Shown: positions 1 through 11,133 of the stretch, piece after piece
How positions within the stretch are numbered: the stretch's first letter is position 1
How the letters are laid out: each line of letters begins with the position of its first letter
Assembly (NCBI GenBank): GCA_963826505.1
Contig: CAWGXG010000009.1
Coordinates: 124,001-188,000, forward strand
From: CAWGXG01 sp963826505
Lineage (GTDB): Bacteria; Chloroflexota; Anaerolineae; Aggregatilineales; Aggregatilineaceae
Direction of reading: 5' to 3'
DNA length: 64,000 nt
The notes under the pieces: generated by a model
What the model was told of the DNA's origin: nothing
Seen by the model: only the letters and a program-made list of their open reading frames with translations
Database searches by the model: none
Position numbers and translations under genes: made by a program

Positions 1-420
1 GACGCCATGTCGGCCTTGCAGCAGGGGCGCTTGCAGGCAATCGTGACTCCCTCCGGGTGGGCGTTGGGCGCGGTAGCCGTGGACGCGGCCAACTCGGCGG
101 CCAATGGCACGCAGATCCCGGCAGACATCCGTGTCGAGCTGGGCCTGCTGACGCTCGACTCGGTATCTATGTTCCGCGACCCCGGCAGCGGTAAGTTTGA
201 GGGCGATCCGCGCGAAGGCGACTTCGAAGGCGGCCCCGGCAGCGGCAGCTTTGAGGGCGGCCCAGGTTCGGGCCGGTTCGAAGGCGGCCCCGGCAGTGGC
301 CGGTTCGAGGGTGGTCCGGGTTCGGGTCATTTCGAAGGCGGCCCCGGCAGTGGCAGCTTTGAGGGCGGTCCAGGTTCGGGCCGGTTCGAAGGTGGCCCCG
401 GGTCGGGCAGTTTCGAGTAA
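1..420 (+). CDS. Sugar ABC transporter substrate-binding protein, C-terminal end, with nonapeptide-repeat tail (5' truncated)
   Basis: The frame is open from base 1 and ends at TAA 418-420, so this is the 3' end of a gene that starts outside the window; the ATG at 7 is probably internal. The first ~55 residues (ALQQGRLQAIV..., GALGAVAV-like Gly/Ala helix, then IPADIRVELGLLTLDSV) follow the C-terminal lobe of ribose-type periplasmic binding proteins (Peripla_BP_4), where 'DALkaGki.a.v.q.P...G..Av' is followed by '..lvt.dNV'. After this domain, where such proteins normally stop, come nine copies of a 9-residue unit GPGSGxFEG ending in FE. The tail is Gly/Pro/Glu rich, has no anchor motif and no Cys. 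The family call is by motif resemblance only; the tail's role is unknown. A terminator follows at 459. Confidence 0.6.
   Translation, partial: DAMSALQQGRLQAIVTPSGWALGAVAVDAANSAANGTQIPADIRVELGLLTLDSVSMFRDPGSGKFEGDPREGDFEGGPGSGSFEGGPGSGRFEGGPGSGRFEGGPGSGHFEGGPGSGSFEGGPGSGRFEGGPGSGSFE
178..417 (+). repeat. 27-bp tandem repeat encoding nine GPGSGxFEG units
   Basis: Nine in-frame 27-bp units. The first two are divergent (DPGSGKFEG, DPREGDFEG); the other seven are near-identical, varying mainly at residue 6 (S, R or H). Synonymous differences between units (ggc/ggt, ccc/cca/ccg) show that the protein sequence is kept while DNA drifts. Confidence 0.95.
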
Positions 421-458
421 ACACGCAGGGCTGTCAGCCCTGACCATCAAGCATAACC

Positions 459-492
459 AAACGCCGCTCCTGGCTCCGAGGGCGGCGTTTTT
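459..492 (+). terminator. Rho-independent terminator
   Basis: A 9-bp stem (459-467 with 482-490, AAACGCCGC/GCGGCGTTT), a 14-nt loop, and a T tract to 492. It sits 39 bases after the stop of the binding-protein gene and just before the convergent end of the giant gene at 516. Confidence 0.85.
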
Positions 493-515
493 ATGTGCAT
501 GCGGTAATGGCGATC

Positions 516-3500
516 CTACGGGTATTCGATCGCCCCGATATCGCACTGACCGTCGCTGCGCGCGTTCCCGCGCTGATCGGTGGCCGGGCACGGCGCGCTG
601 CCCACGTTGATCGCGGCGCTGTTCGACCGCAGCGGGTAATACGCGGGCGCGCCGGTCGCGGCGTTGAGCTGCGGATTCCCCGAAGTGGGCGGCGGCGAGA
701 AGCCGCACAGGGATGAGTTCCATTCCAAATTGGTGCCGCCGTCGGTGACGGGCGACATACAGTTGCCTGAAGTCGAATTGGCGACGAGGGTGTTGTGCAG
801 CGTCAGCGCGCCGCCCATGAAGTCGACCCCGTAAGCGTTGTCCGCCAGCGTAACATTGTTGACCGCTACCGTGCCGCCGTTGACGCGCAGCCCGGTGTCC
901 GTATTCGCTCCGAAGGTCGTGTTGGTGATAGTCGCGCTGCCCGCGGACACCTGGACGCCAATCCGGTTGGTGAAAAAGGCCGACCGGGTGACCGTCAGCG
1001 AGGTGCCGCCGCTGTGCATGGCGCGGTTGCTGTTGTTGGCGAACGCGCTGGTCGTCACGGTCAGCGCCCCGTCATTGTGCACGGTGGACAGCGTGCCCGT
1101 TGACCCGCCGTTAAACGTGCTGCCCGTGATCGAGGTTGTCCCGGCGTTGTAAATCGCATCGCCGATGCTGGACGCGTTGTTCGAAAACGTGCTGCTGTTG
1201 ACGGTCAGCGTGCTGCCCGCCGCGTTATAGATCGCCCCGCCGTTCCAGCCGCCCACGTCCTGGGTGCGATTGTTGGAGAGCGTGCAGTTCGTTACGGTCA
1301 GGTTCCCGCCGTTGTTGGCGATCCCGCCGCCGTTGCTGGCCGCGTAGCCATTGGCGATGGTCATGCCGCTAATCGTCACCGTGCCCGGCCCCACGTCGAA
1401 CATGCGCGTCAGGTTGCCCCCGCTGACCGTCAGCGATCCCGCGCCAGGACCGTTAATCGTGAGGTTGCCGCTGACCGGCAATGGCGATCCGACCGTGATC
1501 GTGCCCGTGACGGTGAAGACGATCGGCTTGCCCGGCAGCGACGCCGCCACACTGAGCGCTTCGCGCAGCGTGCAGCCGCCGGTCGCGCACAGGCCGTCGC
1601 CCGGATCGCTGAGCGACGAGACGGTGATGTCCGGATCGCAGGCATCGCCGATACCGTCGCCGTCGGCGTCCGTCTGGAGCGGATTGGGAACGGCCGGGCA
1701 GTTGTCGCAGGCGTCACCAAACGGGTCGGCGTCACTGTTGGCCTGAGATGGATTGGGGATCACCGGGCAGTTGTCGTACGGATCGCTCACGCTGTCGGCG
1801 TCGGTGTCAAGCGCCACTCCGGCGCTGATCGAGACGCTGTAGCCGGACCACAGGTCGAAATCGATAGTGCGCCCGCTGGCGTTGACGTCGCTGTCCCCGC
1901 CCGGAGTGGTGAAAACGAAGCCGTCAGGCAGTGAATAGGTCACGTAGTATCTACCGGGGTTGGTCCATCCCGCAAAGCCCGAAGTCATGCTGGAGATCAC
2001 GCCGTTCGTCACGGCATCGTACAGCGTGATCGTGCTCGCGCCGGGCATGGAGACGTCGCCCCCTTCTTGCGCGCCGTTCCCATTGATATCCAGCCAGGGG
2101 TCGCTCACCGACAGGTAAGGCCGGGTGTACCAGCCCGCATCCAGCGTATCGTCGAGCGTGCCGGACGTGATGGTGAACGGCGCAATCTGGCCGCCGACCA
2201 CGTCGCTGTCGAGCGTGACGTCGCCGCCCTGGTGGGCCGGGCTGATCGCCAGATCGCCCAGAGCGGGGAAGTTGAACACCAGGCTGTAGGAGCCGGGCGG
2301 CAAACCGCCAAAGCTGTAGTTACCGCTGGCGTCCGGGTAGGCGGAACTGTACAGGCTGCCGCCCCGATACAGATCGATCGTGTTGGGGCCGCCAAAACCC
2401 GGCTCGCTGTACGGCTCGGTGCCGGGCACCTGGATGCCATCGGCATTCATATCTTCCCACAACTGGCCGCCCAACACGCTGACTTCCCACACACCCGCGT
2501 CGAGATCGGTGCGGTTCTGTGTGGGGATCAGCGTAAACGGCGCGGTGATGCCACCGTTGTCGGCGTCGCTGTCGAGCGCGTCGTCTCCGCCAGCGTCCTG
2601 CGGGCTGAACTTCTGCGTGGTGGGATCGCTCACGACGAACGACAGGATATAATCGCCCGCCACGATACCGGTGAAGCTGTAGCTGCCGTCCGCCGCGCTG
2701 ACCGTGCTGGTGATCGGAGTCCACGCGCTGTCGTAGAGATCTACGCCGATCCCGCCATAGCCCGTGCCGCCATCGTTCTGAATGCCGTCCGCGTTCAGGT
2801 CGTGCCAGACGGTGCCGTTGATCTGCGCGGGCTGATACAGCGCGGTTGAGTAGGATACAGCATCGCCAGACTGCGGAGAGAAGACTGTCGTGCGCGCCGT
2901 CGCCGGGTCGAAATCACCGCCCGGCACCAGGGCATAGGACGGCGGGAACCAGTACTTCCACCTGATACTGAATGCCGGGGATCACGCCGCTGAAGGTGTA
3001 CGCCCCGCCGCCGTTGGTGGTCTGAGAGCTGACCATAGTGCCCAGGCTGACGTTCCACAACCGCACGGTGACCCCGCTCATGAACGGCTCACCGCCATCC
3101 TGATTGAGATCCGCGTTGAGATCGTTCCACACCACACCGTTCAACGTGACAGGCCGGAACATCCCGGCATTGATGTCAGCATAACTACCTGAGATCAGCG
3201 GATAGTCGGGCGTGCGGCTTAAGGCCGGATCGATGGCGCTGTCGCCGCCCGGCTGCGTGAACACGTACCCGCCGGGCAGCGTGTACGTGACATAGTACAT
3301 GCCGGGATCGACGAACAGCCCGTTGGCGTTCGCGCCGGACCAGACGAGGCTGCCGCCGCTCGTGAACAGGCTGATCGTGCTGAGGCCGGTCAGTTCCGGT
3401 TCGGCCCCGTATAGGCCGTCCCCGTTGAGGTCTTCCCACGGCTCGCCCATGCTGATAAAGGGTTGAATGTACCACCCCGCAGCGCGCGAGGTGTCGTTCT

Positions 3501-6500
3501 GACCGGAGATCAGGCTGAAAGCCGCCGTCTGCCCGGTGATGCGGTCGACGTCGCTGTCGAGCGCATCATTGCCGCCCTGGTCCATCGGTGAGAACATCAG
3601 GCCGGTGCGCGCGTTCAGCCAGGTGATTTCCAGGTTGTAGCTGCCCGGCGTCAGGCCGGTGAAGCTGAAGGTGCCGTCCGGGTTGGGATTGATAGTCGTC
3701 TGAGGGACGCCGCTGTGAACCAGCGTGATCGCCGTCAGCGTGGGGTCGTCGGGCGGATAAGCCCCCAACTCGCCCCCGTCCTGCACGCCGTTGCCATTCA
3801 GATCTTCCCACAGCAGCCCGTTGATCTGCGCCAGCCGGTACAGCCCCGCGTCGAAGGGCACCGTCTCGTTGGAGATGGCGGTATAGTCGATGGTCGCGCC
3901 GGTCGTGATGTCGGCGTCGCTGTCGAGCGCATCACTGCCCTGGTCTTGCGGGCTGAACAGCCAGCCGCCCGGCAGCACATACTGGACGTGATAGGTGCCC
4001 GGCGTCAGGTTGGGGAAGCTGTACGTCCCGGTTGCGACGGAGGTGGTCGAAGCCGTGACGCCGCCGCCACCCCACAGACGCACCGTCACAGCGCTCAGGC
4101 CCGGCTCGCCGGAGTCCTGCACGCCGTCGGCGTTGAGGTCTTCCCACACCCGCCCATTGAAGGTCGTCGTGCGGTAGAGGCCCGCGTCGAAGGGCACCGT
4201 CTCGCCGGAGACGGCCGTGTAGTCGATGGTCGCGCCGGTCGTGACGTCCGCATCACTGTCGAGCGCATCACTGCCCTGGTCCTGCGGGCTAGACAGCCAC
4301 CCGCCCGGTTTGACGAACTGCACGTGGTAAGTGCCCGGCGTCAGGTTGGGGAAGCTGTAGACTCCGGTGGCGGCGGTGGTGGTCGACGCCACGACGCCGC
4401 CACCGCTCCACAGGCGCACGGTGACCGCGCTCACGGGCGGTTCGCCGGAGTCCTGCACGCCGTCAGCGTTGAGGTCTTCCCACACCAGCCCGGAGACCGT
4501 CGCGTTCTGGTACATCCCGGCGTTGATGTCGGCAGATTGGGCGGACAGCAGGGGATAGTTCCCCGTGCGCCCGGCGGCGTTAACGTCGCTGTCGGCACCG
4601 GACCGGCTGAACAGGTAGCCCCCGGGCAGCGTGTACGCAGCGTAGTACGTGCCGGGCTCGACCCAGATGACCGTGCCGCTGGTGACGGTCTGGACCACGT
4701 TGTCGCCCGTGTCGTAGACCGTTACACTAACGGGCGGCAGTGTGGGCTCGCCCGCGTCTTGCACGCCGTCCGCATCGAGATCGTGCCAGGGATCGTTGAG
4801 CGTGAGGTGTGGCAGGCTGTAATACCCGGCGTCGCGCGTCGTATCGTTCTGATTGGAGATCAGATTGAACGGCGCAGTCAGGCGGGTGGCCGGGTCAATG
4901 TCGCTGTCGAGCGCATCGTTACCGCCCTGGTCTTGCGGGCTGGTGCGCAGTTCAGGCGCGGGCGCCCACGTGATGTCGAGGTAATACTCGGCGGGCACCA
5001 GCCCGGGCAAGCTGAACGTCCCGTCCGCGTTGGGCGAGATCGAGGCTGTGAGCAGGCCGCCGGGATTGCGGAACAACGTGATCGTGGTCAGGGCAGGGTT
5101 GGCGTAGGGCACTCCGCCCGGTTCGCTCGCGCCCTGGACACCGTCGCCGTTGAGGTCGTGCCAGATCTGCCCGTTGATCTGTGCCAGACGGTAGATTCCC
5201 GCGTCGAAATCCATCATCTCGCCGGAAACGGTGGTGAAGCCGATGGTCTCGCCGGTGTTGACATCCGCGTCACTGTCGATGCCGTCGTTGCCACCCTGGT
5301 CCTGCGGGCTGAAGTGATAGCCGTTGGGCAGGACAAAGACCACCGAATACGAACCGGGCGTCAGATTATCGAATAGATAGTGTCCGGTGCCATCCGTCGT
5401 CTGTGTGGCGCGCTGTGCCCCGCCCTGCCACAACTGCACCCCCACGCCGGGCAGTTCGGGCTCGTCCGTGGTGTACACGCCGTCGGCGTTGAGGTCTTCC
5501 CAGACGTGCCCGCCGTAGGACACGGGGCGGTAGAAGCCCACGTCGAAAATCGGCGTATGGCCGGACAGCGGCGTGATCGAAGCGGTCTGGCCTGTGGCAG
5601 GATCGGGATCGCTGTCGAGGGCGTCATTGCCGCCCTGGTCCTGAGGGCTGAACAACATCCCACTGGGCGCCACGAAACGCAGGTGATAGGGCTTGCCCGG
5701 CGTCTGGTCGAGGAAATGATACGTGCCATCGCTGGCGTTCATGACAGTTCTGAGCAGCGTCGTACCGCTCCACAACTGGATGGTATTGACGCCAGCCTGG
5801 CCCACTTCACCGGAGTCCTGCACGCCGTCCGCGTCGAGATCGTGCCAGGCGCGCCCGGTGATGTCGACCGGGCGGTACATCCCAGCCACTTCCCGGATCG
5901 ACTGGTCCGAAATCAGGGTGAAATTCGCGGTACGCCCGGCCGCATCGACCGTGTTATCCGCGCTGGGCAGCGTGACGACGTAACCCGCCGGAATGGAATA
6001 CATCACGTAGTAGGTGCCCGGCTTGACCGCGATCGGCGCGGCAGGCGCGGACGTTCCGGAGAAGATCACGGTATCGGCGCTGTCGTACACGGTGATCGTA
6101 CTCGTGCCCGCCAGCAGCGTCAAAGGCTCGCCCGTGTCGCGCGTGCCGTTGGCGTTCATATCTTCCCAGGCGTCTTCGAGCGCGATATGCGCCCGCAGAT
6201 ACCATCCGGCGTCCAGCGTCAGGTCGTCGTGCCCCGACACCAGCGCGAACACCTCCGTCAGGCCGGTGGTGGGGTTGACATCGCTGTCGGCGCTGTCGCT
6301 GCCGCCCTGGTCAAAATCGTCAATCTCCAGATCGGTGACGCCCGGCCAGAAAAAGCGCAGATAGTGATCGCCGGGCCGCAGATTGCTGAAGCTGTAAGCC
6401 CCGCCGCCGGACACGGTCGTCGAGCCGACCAGCGTGCTGTCACTGCGATACAGCTCGACCGTCAGCGGCCCGGGGATGTTGCCCGGTTCGCCGGAGTCCT

Positions 6501-9500
6501 GCACGCCGTTGGCGTTGAGATCTTCCCAGACGCGGTCGCCCAACGTCACCGGGATGTAGAAACCGGCGTCGCTGGCCGTGATGTGCGTGTCCTGCGGGAA
6601 GGTGGTTTCCACGGTCAGGCCGGTGGTGCGATCGGCATCGCTGTCGAGCGTGTCGTCGCCGTCCTGATCTTGCAACGCGAAGACATACGCGCCCGGCGCG
6701 CTGAATTGCAGATAATAGGTGCCCGGCGGCAGCCGGTCGAACAGATAGCCGCCCGTGCCGCTGGTGGTTGTCGTGGCGACCAGCGCTCCACCCGGCCGGT
6801 ACAGGCTGACTCCGACGCCGCTTAAGCCCGGCTCGCCGCTGTCTTGCAGACCGTTGCCGTTCAGGTCGTCCCAGGCGAAGTCGCCAATGCTGCTGATCAG
6901 GTATAGTCCGGCGTCGAGCGTGTTATCCACCTGTCCCGAAATCAGCGTAAAGTCCGCCGTGTGGCCGCTGGTGGGGTCGAAATCGGAATCGAGCGTGTCG
7001 TCAGCGCCCTGGTCCTGCGGGCCGAAATTGTAGGCGGCGGGCGCGGTCACGGCGAGGGAGTACGTTCCGGGCACGATCTGCGGGATGGAGTAAGCCCCGT
7101 TCGTGCCGCTGGTGGTGGACGCGACCAGGGTGTGACTGGTGTCGTACAGCGCCACGCTGAAACCGCTCAATCCTGGCTCGCCCGTGTCCTTGATACCGTT
7201 GGCGTTGGCGTCATTCCACACCACATCCCCCACGGTCGCTTTTTTGTACATGCCCGCGTCGATCGTGACCAGATTCGTGCCGTACACGGCGGAGAAGACC
7301 GGCGTATTCCCGGTGACGGCATCCGGATCGCTGTCGAGCAGATCGCTGCCGCCCTGGTCCCGCGGGCTGAGGAAATAGGTAGCCGGAGTGACGAACTGAA
7401 TATAGAAGCTGCCCGGCTGCAACCCGGCGAAATAGTACTCCCCGTAGGTCGTGGTGACGGTGGTCTTGAGCAGCGTACCCACGCCGGAATACAGCCGCAC
7501 GGTGACGCCGGGAATGCCCGGTTCGCCGGAGTCCTGCACGCCGTTGGCGTTGATGTCGTGCCAGACCAGATCGCTAAACACAGGGTTAGCCACGTTGTCG
7601 CAGGCGTCGCCGGTGCCGTCGCGATCGGTGTCCACCTGGGCCGTGTTGGGCGTAAACTGGCAGTTGTCCACGCCGTCCGCCACGCCGTCGGCGTCGTCGT
7701 CCACGTCGCAGGCGTCCCCCTGCTGATCGCCATCGGTATCCAGTTGATCTGGGTTCGAGGCAAGCGGGCAGTTGTCCTGATCATCTGGCACACCGTCGCC
7801 GTCACTGTCCAGCCCGGCGTCGCACGCATCGCCGACGCCGTCGCCGTCTGCGTCAGCCTGCGTCGGATTGGGAATCAACGGGCAGTTGTCGACATTATCG
7901 GGCACGCCGTCACCGTCGCCGTCCGCATTGTTGTCGCACACGTCCCCGATGCCATCGCCGTCCGTGTCGGCTTGACCTGGATTGGCGACCAGGGGGCAGT
8001 TGTCGCTGCCGTTGGGTATGCCGTCGCCGTCCACGTCCGGGTTGGCCGTATCGCACGCATCGCCGATCCCGTTGCCGTCGCTGTCCGCCTGACTCGGGTT
8101 GGGGACCAGCGGGCAGTTGTCGCTGCCATCGGCCCGACCGTCGTTGTCATCGTCGGGATCGCAGGCGTTGCCCATCCCGTCGCCATCAGTATTGACCTGC
8201 TGCTGGTTGGGCACCGCCGGGCAGTTGTCGATGTCGTCGGGGATGCCGTCCCCGTCACTGTCCACGAAGACTTCGCAGACGTTGCCCACGCCGTCCCCAT
8301 CGGAATCCGCCTGATCGGGGTTATAGGTGGAGGGGCAGTTATCGGCGCTGTTGGCGACACCGTCGCCATCCACGTCGCGATCGTCGAACAGGTCGCACGC
8401 ATCGCCGATCCCATCTTTGTCAGCATCACCCTGCGCTGGATTGGCAGTCACCGGGCAGTTATCGTCCGGGTTCAGAATCCCGTCGCCGTCCATGTCGTCG
8501 CTGGTCGGATCGATGGTTGTAATGTCCAGCCCTTCGCCGTCGCCCACCGCGACCGCCATTTCGTCGCCGGTCATATTTCCGGCGGCGTCTTCCAATTGCA
8601 CGATGATGTCATAGGCTCCGGCGGGCGCGCGCTTCCAGACCAGGAACAGCGGCTCAGTGTTGAAGATCACCTGCTGGTTGGCAGGCGATGGCACGATCAC
8701 ATTGCCAGGACCCAGAGACAGCCAGTAGGGCTGGAAGATGTCGCCGGGCTTGACGGTCAGCTCGTAGGGCATAATCGTGCCGACTGTGCGGCGCAATCCC
8801 CATACGCTGGTTGCTTTGCCGGTGTCCAGATCGAACACGACCTGCGCCGTGATCGGGTTGCCGTCCTGCGGGTAGACCTTGCCGTTGACGATGCCGACCG
8901 TTTCATCGCGGCGGCTGCGCACGACCAGCACCGGGATTTCAGTTTCGCCATCGCTCAGCCAGGGCACCTGCCCGGACCACGTCACCGTTTGCTGATCGCC
9001 TTCGGTGTTGAGCCGGGCATAGTCGATGATGATGCTTTGCCCGTTGCCGAGATTGAGCACCACTACAAAGCGCGCCTGCGAGACGACGCTCTGCCCAAAG
9101 CCCAACTCGACCAGGGCTTCGTTGGCCGACGACGAAACGCCCTCGACCGCGCCTTGCAGCGCGGCGACGTTGGCCTGAGCGGTGGCCGTGTCGTAGAACG
9201 TACCGAGGAACTGCTGCCACAGGCTCAGGCCCGAGGGCGCTTCTTCGACATAACGGGTTTCGCGGTCGCCCTGCCGGTACAGCGCGGCATTACGTGGGAA
9301 GAAGATCGACACGCCGCCTTCGGCGGTTTCTTCCTCGTTGACGCTGTAGCCGCGATAATAGAGCATCATCGACGCGATCTGGTCATACGCGCTCTGCGCG
9401 GCGTCCGCCAGAGGAGTATTGGTGTCGGTCGCGATCTGAGCCAGCAGGCGCATGAATTCCAACATATCCGCCGCCGCCCAAAAATCCACGAACTGCGGAT

Positions 9501-10594
9501 CGTCGAACGCGCCGAATTCGTGCGTCTGGCTGCGCGCCCGGCTGATGACTTCGAGCGTGCCCTCCGGATCGGCGCTGACGGCGTCCAACACGCCCTGGAA
9601 CGCACTTAGCACGCCGTCCGTCACGTCGAGATCGACCAGCCCTAAATTGAAAATCTCGTAATTGGTGACGATGTCGGTGTAGAAGGACATGAAACTGTCC
9701 ACCACCGCGCGGCCTAACGTGGACCCGTCCATGTGGGGATCGGCGACCAGGCTGTCGAGTGTGCCCAGATAATCCCAACCGTTGCCGGGGATTAATTCCG
9801 CGCTGCCGACGCCATAACGGCTGTAGGCGGCGATGGTGCGGTAGACCTCGAACGCGCCCATCAGGCAGGCGTCGAAGCCGACCAGATCGAGCTTGGGGAC
9901 ACCGGTCTCGCTCGTCACCGTGCTGAGCGCCTGGCTCATTTCGGGCAGGGTCAGATCGTCATTTTCGGCGGAGTCGTCGGTCGCGACACCTAACCACGAT
10001 CCACCATGATCCCAAATGACCAGCGCGTAATGCTGGGCAGGATAGGTGGTCATCGACCAGACGACGAAGTCCGACAGAGTCTCCGGGTGCCCCGGTATTG
10101 GTTTCGCCGACGTCATCGACGACCTCTGAGGCGACTTGAGTGAGATTCGTGTCACGCGTGACGAAGATGCGGCGGGCGTCGGTCCAGTTGCCATTTGAGG
10201 TGTCGTACAGCTCCGAGCGATCGAGCTGGACGACAATGTTCACGTCGGTCGTGCTGCCGACGAATTCCATCTCGTTGAGATCGGCCAGCGCGAACGCCTC
10301 AAGATCGTTGTCGGCGGCCATGTAGACCATGAAGGTCCAGGCGGCAACGGATTGGCGAGCCTGATCGCTGGTGGTCGGCGTCCCGGCGACGTGCGCGCCG
10401 CGCTGCTGCATGTAATTGACGTATTCGGGCTGGGGCCACACGTCCGGCGTGAGGTCAATGCGATCGAAGCTGTTGCCCGAGGCGGCGGCGCGGGGCGCAG
10501 GCACACCCGCCGCCGCGCGCGGGTACAGGAACGTCCCCGCCAGCAGCACTGCGACGATCGATAGCAGCAAAAAACGTGAACGCGTGGCCTTCAT
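516..10594 (-). CDS. Giant secreted clostripain-family protein with TSP3 and SdrD_B repeats and a C-terminal CSLREA beta-helix (two frameshifts)
   Basis: One gene, readable only by joining three frames; restored length is about 3,360 residues. The start is ATG 10594 (AAGGAA 8 nt upstream), followed by a signal peptide (RFLLLSIVAVLLAG). From residue ~86 (WTFMVYMAADND) there is a peptidase C11 (clostripain) domain with the His (VIWDHGGSW) and Cys (VGFDACLMG) of the catalytic dyad. Then come eight thrombospondin type-3 calcium repeats (DxDGDGxxDxxDNCP), seventeen SdrD_B-like domains (VWxDLNxDGVQDxGEP), two more TSP3 repeats, a CSLREA motif (CTLREAL), a right-handed beta-helix stretch and a choice-of-anchor-like end (DQRGNARSDGQCDIGAIEY). 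One extra base in the CCCC run at 10090-10093 and one in the GGG run at ~2943-2946 (+ strand) break the frame; both lie in homopolymers and the protein continues perfectly after correction. Likely a surface peptidase or adhesin. Confidence 0.85.
1790..7590 (-). repeat. Array of 17 SdrD_B-type domains arranged in a four-domain super-repeat
   Basis: Seventeen copies of a ~105-120 residue domain, each opening with W-x-D-[LIAM]-[ND]-x-[ND]-G. From domain 2 on the copies cycle with period four: domains 5, 9, 13 and 17 are the short class (DPW/EPW opening, YYVTYSLPGG-like strand, DSDVNAAGRT-like loop), domains 4, 8, 12 and 16 share an AG[WY]Y end, and domains 8, 12 and 15 open with AQING. This points to amplification by four-domain blocks. 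The Asp/Asn loops are typical calcium-binding sites. Confidence 0.8.
7600..8510 (-). repeat. Eight thrombospondin type-3 repeats
   Basis: Eight DNCP (once DNCQ) motifs, each followed by xNPxQxDxDGDGxGDxCD, spaced about 33-40 residues. This is the canonical calcium-binding TSP3 pattern, placed between the clostripain domain and the SdrD_B array as an extended stalk. Confidence 0.9.
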
Positions 10595-11056
10595 AAAGCC
10601 ATTCCTTGAAATCAATAAATGCGACACGACAGAGTGACGCGCCCGGCCGGGCTGGCATGGAGACGCCCGGCGGCGATGGTTCGACGATAGGATGATGGGC
10701 GAGCGGTGACTGGCTGATCAGGGTGTGGGCGCATTGGCCGCACCACGCGCGTCTTTTTTGACAAAACAATCATCGGATCAAACACCGCTAAGTATAATCT
10801 ACGGACGGGTTTATTGGAAAGGAATACGCGAGGCCACAAGGCGCTACAAGGTTTGGACAGTGCAGCCCGTCCCAAACGGCTAACCCACTTTCGCACGCAT
10901 GCGACCCCACTGCGACCCGATTCCGTGCAGATTTTCCATGTTAAAACGCCCGTGATCGCCCCTAACGATCAGCTCCGAACATCCGTGCGCCGCCCGCATA
11001 GGGCGATCTTCGCCCAGGTCAGATGCCTGCTAAGGACCCATTAAATGTTAAAGACC
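10595..11056. other. Intergenic region between the giant gene and lexA
   Basis: No convincing gene. ORFs on both strands here lack family signal or a ribosome binding site. A perfect TATAAT lies at 10793-10798, with TTGACA at 10758-10763, but their 29-base spacing is too long for a normal sigma-70 promoter. The divergent promoter for the giant gene must lie in this stretch but I cannot place it. Confidence 0.5.
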
Positions 11057-11086
11057 TTGACATCGAACATCAGTTCGGCCTATAAT
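11057..11086 (+). promoter_or_regulatory. lexA promoter (TTGACA-N18-TATAAT)
   Basis: Perfect -35 hexamer at 11057-11062 and perfect -10 at 11081-11086 with an 18-base spacer, 47 bases ahead of the lexA start codon. Confidence 0.9.
11064..11077 (+). promoter_or_regulatory. LexA operator (SOS box)
   Basis: CGAAC-ATCA-GTTCG is an exact match to the Gram-positive-type SOS box CGAAC-N4-GTTCG. It sits wholly inside the spacer of the lexA promoter, so bound LexA would block RNA polymerase: classical autoregulation. Confidence 0.9.
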
Positions 11087-11133
11087 TCTGTTAAATCCGA
11101 ACTATTGTGCGATTCTGGCACGGAGCAACTCAC

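Noticed and set aside
3715..9609. Very long plus-strand frames (553, 481 and 882 codons) across the giant gene
   Set aside because: Reverse-complement shadows created by the repetitive GC-rich SdrD_B and TSP3 coding sequence; composition is Arg/Val/Gly biased, with no domains.
10758..10798. TTGACA and TATAAT pair in the lexA upstream region
   Set aside because: The 29-base spacing is incompatible with a normal sigma-70 promoter.
10612..10896. 94-aa minus-strand frame upstream of the giant gene
   Set aside because: No ribosome site or family signal, and it covers the promoter region.
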